From Verrucomicrobiota bacterium (GTDB lineage: Bacteria > Verrucomicrobiota > Verrucomicrobiia > Limisphaerales > UBA1096), in assembly GCA_003972865.1 (NCBI GenBank), contig QOAX01000007.1:1-9278 (forward strand): 9,278 nt of DNA, given 5' to 3'. Position numbers and translations under genes: made by a program. The notes under the pieces are model-generated. The model was not told the origin of the DNA. It did not search any database and was given only the letters and a program-made list of their open reading frames with translations. The stretch's first letter is position 1. Each line of letters begins with the position of its first letter. This document shows, in pieces, positions 6,036-9,278 of this stretch.

Positions 6036-7600
6036 TGTCAGAGGGTAACGGTTCGAAGGGATGCATCGTCGCGGTGGTGTGGCTGGTCTTGCTGGCCATC
6101 CTAGGCGGGGCGGTCTGGTTTTTTTACACCAAGCCAAAGGACGAGCAACTCAACCAGGCCACCGGTTCCTCCAGCCAATACACCCACGAGATCACCATCG
6201 CCGCCGATTTGTTCAGCGGCTACGCCGTGCTGCGTTCTGCGCAGATGCGAGACCACCTGAAGTCGGACGGCATCCGGCTGACGATGGTGGACGACGGCGC
6301 CGACTACGGCGCCCGGCTCGAGGCGCTGGAGGATGGCGACGTGCAGATGGCGGTCTACACGATCGACTCGCTGCTGATGGCCGGGGCCAAGGCCGGCGGT
6401 TTCCCGGCGTCGATCGTGATGGTGATCGACGAAACCAAGGGGGCGGACGCGGTGCTGGCCTACAAGAGTGCCGTCGCCTCGCTGCAGGATCTGGATGATC
6501 CCAGCGCCCGCTTCGTGCTGACACCCAGTTCGCCGAGCGAGTTTTTGGCCCGCGTCGTCAAGTCGCACTTCAAGCTGCCCAACCTTTCCGGCGACTGGAT
6601 GATCGAGGCCGACGGCGCTGCCGATGTGCTCAAAAAAATGAAAGCCGCCAAGCAGTCCGACAAGACGGCATACGTGCTGTGGGAGCCGCAGGTTTCCCAA
6701 GCCAAGAAGTTGTCCGGCGTCGAGGTGATCCTGGACAGTTCCAAGATCAAGGGCCTGATTGTCGACGTGCTCGTGGCACGCCGCGAGTATCTGCGCGATC
6801 ATCCCGACAAGGTCCGGGCCGTGATCGAGGCCTACTCGCGTGCCGCGCACCATTACCGGAGCCAGACGGGCGGCTTGGCCAAGCTGGTCAAGTCGGACGA
6901 CCCCAACCTCTCCGACACCGAGGCCAAGAGCCTCGTGGCTGGCATCCAGTGGAAAAACACCCTCGAAAACTACGCCCACTTTGGCTTGGTGCGGGGCGCA
7001 TCGGCGGGAGATTTGCTCAGCCTCGAGGACATGATCGCCAACGTCACCGATGTCCTCATCAAGACCGGCGCGCTCGAGAGCGATCCGCTCGGTGGCCGGC
7101 ACTCCTCGCTCTACTTCGACCAGATCCTGACGGACATGAAGGCCGACAATTTCCACCCGGCCAACCTGATGAATCTCATCGAGGGGCTTGGCCAGGGGAC
7201 GGGCGACCTGCAGGGCGTGCGCACCAATGCCCACCTCGGGGCACTCAGTGACAACCAGTGGAACACGCTCCAGGCTGTCGGTGACCTCGACGTGCCGTCG
7301 ATCGGGTTCCGGCGCGGCTCGGCCGCCATCTCGCTCTCCAGTGAGCATGAGTTGAAACGACTCAAAAAGATGCTGGACAGTTTCCCCAGCTTTTACCTCC
7401 GCGTCGTTGGCCAGGCGCGCGCCGTGGGCGATCCCGAGGCCAACCGCCGCTTGGCTCGGTCACGCGCCGAGTCGGTCGTCAGTTTCCTCAAGGGCGAGGG
7501 GGTCAACACGGATCGAGTCCGCACCGAGTCCGCCCCGGCCGCCTCCCGGGCAGGCTCGGCCCAGAGCGTTCGTTTCGAACTGGGCCAGGTACCGTATTAA
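6035..7600 (+). CDS. Membrane-tethered substrate-binding protein with C-terminal OmpA-like domain
   Basis: This 521-residue protein has an uncleaved-looking membrane helix at about 10-31, followed by a periplasmic NMT1/SsuA-type binding domain at about 48-350. Typical signatures are ITIAADLFSGYAVLRSAQ at the start, YVLWEPQVSQAKKL near 213-226, and VDVLVARREYLRDHPDKVRAVIEAY near 245-265. Residues about 419-517 form a shorter OmpA-like domain: GSAAISLSS, VVGQARAVGD, RLARSRAESV with R477, and a terminal SVRFEL strand. The usual Asp of the GHTD motif is replaced by R462, so canonical diaminopimelate binding may be lost. Translation starts inside the stop codon of the VWA gene. An inner-membrane tether is unusual for a Gram-negative binding protein, and no lipobox is present; with no permease nearby it fits a sensor or scaffold better than a nutrient transporter. 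It shares its architecture with the product of 3243-5078 but is clearly diverged from it. Confidence 0.85.
   Translation: MSEGNGSKGCIVAVVWLVLLAILGGAVWFFYTKPKDEQLNQATGSSSQYTHEITIAADLFSGYAVLRSAQMRDHLKSDGIRLTMVDDGADYGARLEALEDGDVQMAVYTIDSLLMAGAKAGGFPASIVMVIDETKGADAVLAYKSAVASLQDLDDPSARFVLTPSSPSEFLARVVKSHFKLPNLSGDWMIEADGAADVLKKMKAAKQSDKTAYVLWEPQVSQAKKLSGVEVILDSSKIKGLIVDVLVARREYLRDHPDKVRAVIEAYSRAAHHYRSQTGGLAKLVKSDDPNLSDTEAKSLVAGIQWKNTLENYAHFGLVRGASAGDLLSLEDMIANVTDVLIKTGALESDPLGGRHSSLYFDQILTDMKADNFHPANLMNLIEGLGQGTGDLQGVRTNAHLGALSDNQWNTLQAVGDLDVPSIGFRRGSAAISLSSEHELKRLKKMLDSFPSFYLRVVGQARAVGDPEANRRLARSRAESVVSFLKGEGVNTDRVRTESAPAASRAGSAQSVRFELGQVPY
6873..6884. repeat. Iterated palindrome GCTTGGCCAAGC (coding)
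   Basis: Perfect 12-bp palindrome in the membrane-tethered substrate-binding gene, encoding Gly-Leu-Ala-Lys-Leu. Confidence 0.75.
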
Positions 7601-7704
7601 GGGAGCGCTGCAAAACGAACCAAGCGCTTGGCCAAGCGCAGCGTTGACGCCCCAGCCATTTCTGCCGACCTTTTCCTGTTCCCACAGCGGGGCAGTACAT
7701 TGCG
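7601..7704. other. Intra-cluster gap with strong palindrome
   Basis: This 104-bp spacer is the largest gap in the five-gene cluster. It contains the 16-bp perfect palindrome at 7624-7639 and an outer pair CGCTGC (7606-7611)/GCAGCG (7638-7643). There is no T-tract, so it is not a standard intrinsic terminator. It could carry an internal promoter, an operator or an RNA-processing hairpin. Confidence 0.45.
7624..7639. repeat. Iterated palindrome GCGCTTGGCCAAGCGC (intergenic)
   Basis: Perfect 16-bp palindrome in the gap before the two-helix membrane protein gene. As RNA it could fold into a 6-bp stem with a GGCC loop. It extends the intergenic copy at 3115-3128 by one base on each side. Confidence 0.8.
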
Positions 7705-8475
7705 GTGAGCGACAACAAAAACATGGCCAAGCGCGTGATGGCGGACATCGTCAGCAGTCCACTCGTGCTGATGCCGTTCATGGTTGGCTCGATGGCGTTT
7801 GCGTCGCTCTTCGCGCTGGGCCTGAAAGGCTCAGCGGCGGTGGTTGCGGTGCTCATCGGCCTCGTCGGCACGCTCGCCTCGGCCGGCACATTTTTGACAA
7901 AGTTCATCCTCGGCAGGGACGACCGCATCCGGAAACTCGTCGAGGCATCCCGCAGCAAGGCCAAGCGCGACAAGCGGAAGGCGCTCGACCATTTCCACCA
8001 CCGCCTGACGATGGACGGCGACGAACGCACCGAGACCGCGATGCAGGATCTGCGGTCCCTGCGGCAGGCGTTCCGGCAACTCGACAAGATCGCCCCCGAC
8101 CTGAACCGGGCGATGATCGAGGACATCCAGCAGCGCTCGGAGGAACTGTTTCAGCAGTGCATGAGTTCACTCGAGAAAACGCTGCAACTGTGGAAGACCG
8201 CCGACAGCCTGGCCTCCGAGATGGCCCGCAAACCGATCCTCGAGCAGCGCGAAAAACTGGTGGGTGACGTGGTCCAGACCGTCGAGCACATGAGCCGGAC
8301 CCTGGCCTCCGTGCAGGGCATCACCAGCCGGAGCGACGGAGACGCCCGTTTACAGCACCTGCGGGGCGAATTGGACCAAAGCCTGGAGGTGGCGAAAAAG
8401 GTTGAACAACGAATCGATTCACTGTTAACTGGCGGGCGAGTACAAAATTTATCTGAAATCAATAAGCCCAAATAA
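7705..8475 (+). CDS. Unrecognised inner-membrane protein: two TM helices plus long helical cytoplasmic tail
   Basis: This is a 256-residue protein that I do not recognise with certainty. Residues about 19-40 and 43-69 are two hydrophobic membrane helices joined by a tight turn (LKGS). With basic residues on both flanks (K9 R10 before, R71 onward after), both ends should be cytoplasmic. Residues 71-256 are charged, heptad-rich and helical-looking (AMQDLRSLRQAFRQLDK, SLEVAKKVEQRIDSLL), consistent with coiled coil. The GTG at 7705 is taken as the start; an ATG at 7723 would shorten the protein by six residues without touching the helices. The stop lies 6 nt before the PspA-like ATG, so the two proteins probably work together, perhaps with this one as membrane dock for the PspA-like protein. 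The architecture recalls XpaC-type proteins found beside TelA genes, but I see no diagnostic motif. Function is inferred from context only. Confidence 0.75.
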   Translation: MSDNKNMAKRVMADIVSSPLVLMPFMVGSMAFASLFALGLKGSAAVVAVLIGLVGTLASAGTFLTKFILGRDDRIRKLVEASRSKAKRDKRKALDHFHHRLTMDGDERTETAMQDLRSLRQAFRQLDKIAPDLNRAMIEDIQQRSEELFQQCMSSLEKTLQLWKTADSLASEMARKPILEQREKLVGDVVQTVEHMSRTLASVQGITSRSDGDARLQHLRGELDQSLEVAKKVEQRIDSLLTGGRVQNLSEINKPK

Positions 8476-8481
8476 AACGTT

Positions 8482-9278
8482 ATGTTCGGAGCAATAGGTA
8501 GATGGTTCAAGGCTGTCTGGTACAAGTTGACCGGGGCGATGGATCAGGCTCGTCGTGGATTGGACACCGATCCTCACGTGATGCGGGCCAAGTTTGATGG
8601 AATCATCAAGGGTAAAGTCAACCAGATCCACACCTACAAGCAGGCCGTGGCCACGCTCATCGCCCAGCAGGAGAAGAAGATGGCCAAGGTCAAGTCTTTG
8701 ACCAATGAGGTGCAGAAACTGGAGAACCTCAAGGCCGGGGCTCTTGCCATGGCCAAGCAGGCAGTGGCCAAGCTCCAGGGCGAGGGCAAAACCAATGAGG
8801 TAGTCCACGCCGACCCCGACTACAAGAAATGCCTCACTGCCTACAACGATTTCGCCGCCACGCTGACCGAGAAGCAGGATCATATCAAGGATCTCGAGGG
8901 TGATATTGGCGAGTACGACGGCAGCATCGCCAACCACAAGATCAACCTGCAACAGTTGCAGCGCGACATCGAGAAACTCAAAAGCGAGGCGGCTGACGCC
9001 GTGGCCGACGTGATCACATCCAAGGAGGAAACAGAACTGGCCGACATGATCAACGGCATTTCCAAGGATGGCATGGCCAAGGAACTGCAGAACCTGCGTG
9101 ATCTGCGGCATGAGATGCGGGCCGAGGCGCGGGTTTCCCGGGAGATGGCGGGGACGGACAGCAAGGTGCAGGAGGCGGAGTTCCTCGAGTACGCCCGGAG
9201 CAACACGGCCACCGATGAGTTCGACGCATTACTGGGCATGGCCGAGGGAACAGAAGGCGCGGAAACCGCGGCAAGCGA
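8482..9278 (+). CDS. PspA/IM30-like membrane-remodelling protein (3' end beyond window)
   Basis: The frame is open from ATG 8482 to the window end (265 codons plus 2 bases). The N-terminal 20 residues (FGAIGRWFKAVWYKL) make an amphipathic helix of the kind that PspA/IM30 proteins insert into stressed membranes. A TDPHVMRAKF segment follows, like the conserved acidic-Asp-Pro turn of PspA, then about 170 residues of almost continuous charged coiled coil. Near the end, LRHEMRAEARVSREM and TDEFDALLGM resemble the PspA pattern ERIDxMEAEAE followed by a final short helix. Known family members (ESCRT-III superfamily) assemble on the inner face of the cytoplasmic membrane and preserve its integrity. 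At more than 265 residues it is longer than E. coli PspA (222). No Shine-Dalgarno is seen in the 6-nt gap from the upstream stop, suggesting translational coupling. Another coiled-coil family cannot be fully excluded without a profile search. Confidence 0.75.
   Translation, partial: MFGAIGRWFKAVWYKLTGAMDQARRGLDTDPHVMRAKFDGIIKGKVNQIHTYKQAVATLIAQQEKKMAKVKSLTNEVQKLENLKAGALAMAKQAVAKLQGEGKTNEVVHADPDYKKCLTAYNDFAATLTEKQDHIKDLEGDIGEYDGSIANHKINLQQLQRDIEKLKSEAADAVADVITSKEETELADMINGISKDGMAKELQNLRDLRHEMRAEARVSREMAGTDSKVQEAEFLEYARSNTATDEFDALLGMAEGTEGAETAAS

Noticed and set aside
6101..7348. A 415-residue minus-strand open frame opposite the tethered substrate-binding gene
   Set aside because: It is an antisense shadow of a well-supported gene, with repetitive composition and no recognisable motif.
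3243..7600. Standard ABC uptake operon based on the two substrate-binding domains
   Set aside because: No permease with multiple membrane helices and no Walker-motif ATPase is encoded in the window, and both binding domains are fused to OmpA-like domains.

Overview
The window looks like chromosomal DNA from a Gram-negative, GC-rich bacterium (about 60% GC by eye). The best guess is the Planctomycetes-Verrucomicrobia-Chlamydiae group. This rests on style only: a cupin-AraC regulator, a secreted CBM9/DOMON-like repeat protein, a sialic acid lyase of the eukaryote-like type, and weak or absent Shine-Dalgarno sites at several genes. No rRNA, tRNA, insertion sequence, integrase or CRISPR array is visible.

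Left part (1-2925): a secreted protein made of near-identical 177-residue repeats runs leftward out of the window. It is divergent from an AraC-family regulator (1052-1951). Convergent with the regulator is an N-acetylneuraminate lyase gene (2017-2925, minus strand). These three could form a small carbohydrate-response module, but that is inferred from position only. A 317-bp spacer (2926-3242) then holds a palindrome and an AT-rich promoter-like segment.

Right part (3243 to the end): five genes lie on the plus strand, mostly tightly packed. They are (1) a secreted NMT1/SsuA-type substrate-binding protein fused to an OmpA-like domain, (2) a von Willebrand A (VWA) protein with a signal peptide, complete MIDAS motif and C-terminal membrane anchor, (3) a second substrate-binding/OmpA-like fusion anchored by an N-terminal membrane helix, (4) an unrecognised protein with two membrane helices and a long helical tail, and (5) a PspA/IM30-like protein cut by the window end. 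No ABC permease or ATPase is present. My reading is that ligand-binding, cell-wall-binding and metal-dependent adhesion domains on the periplasmic side are coupled to a PspA-type membrane-protecting protein on the cytoplasmic side. This would be an envelope-sensing or envelope-stress system, and it is the most interesting content here.

A second signal cuts across all genes. The palindromic core CTTGGCCAAG occurs seven times, in both coding and intergenic DNA, far more than chance predicts. It looks like a genome-wide iterated palindrome or a regulatory site.
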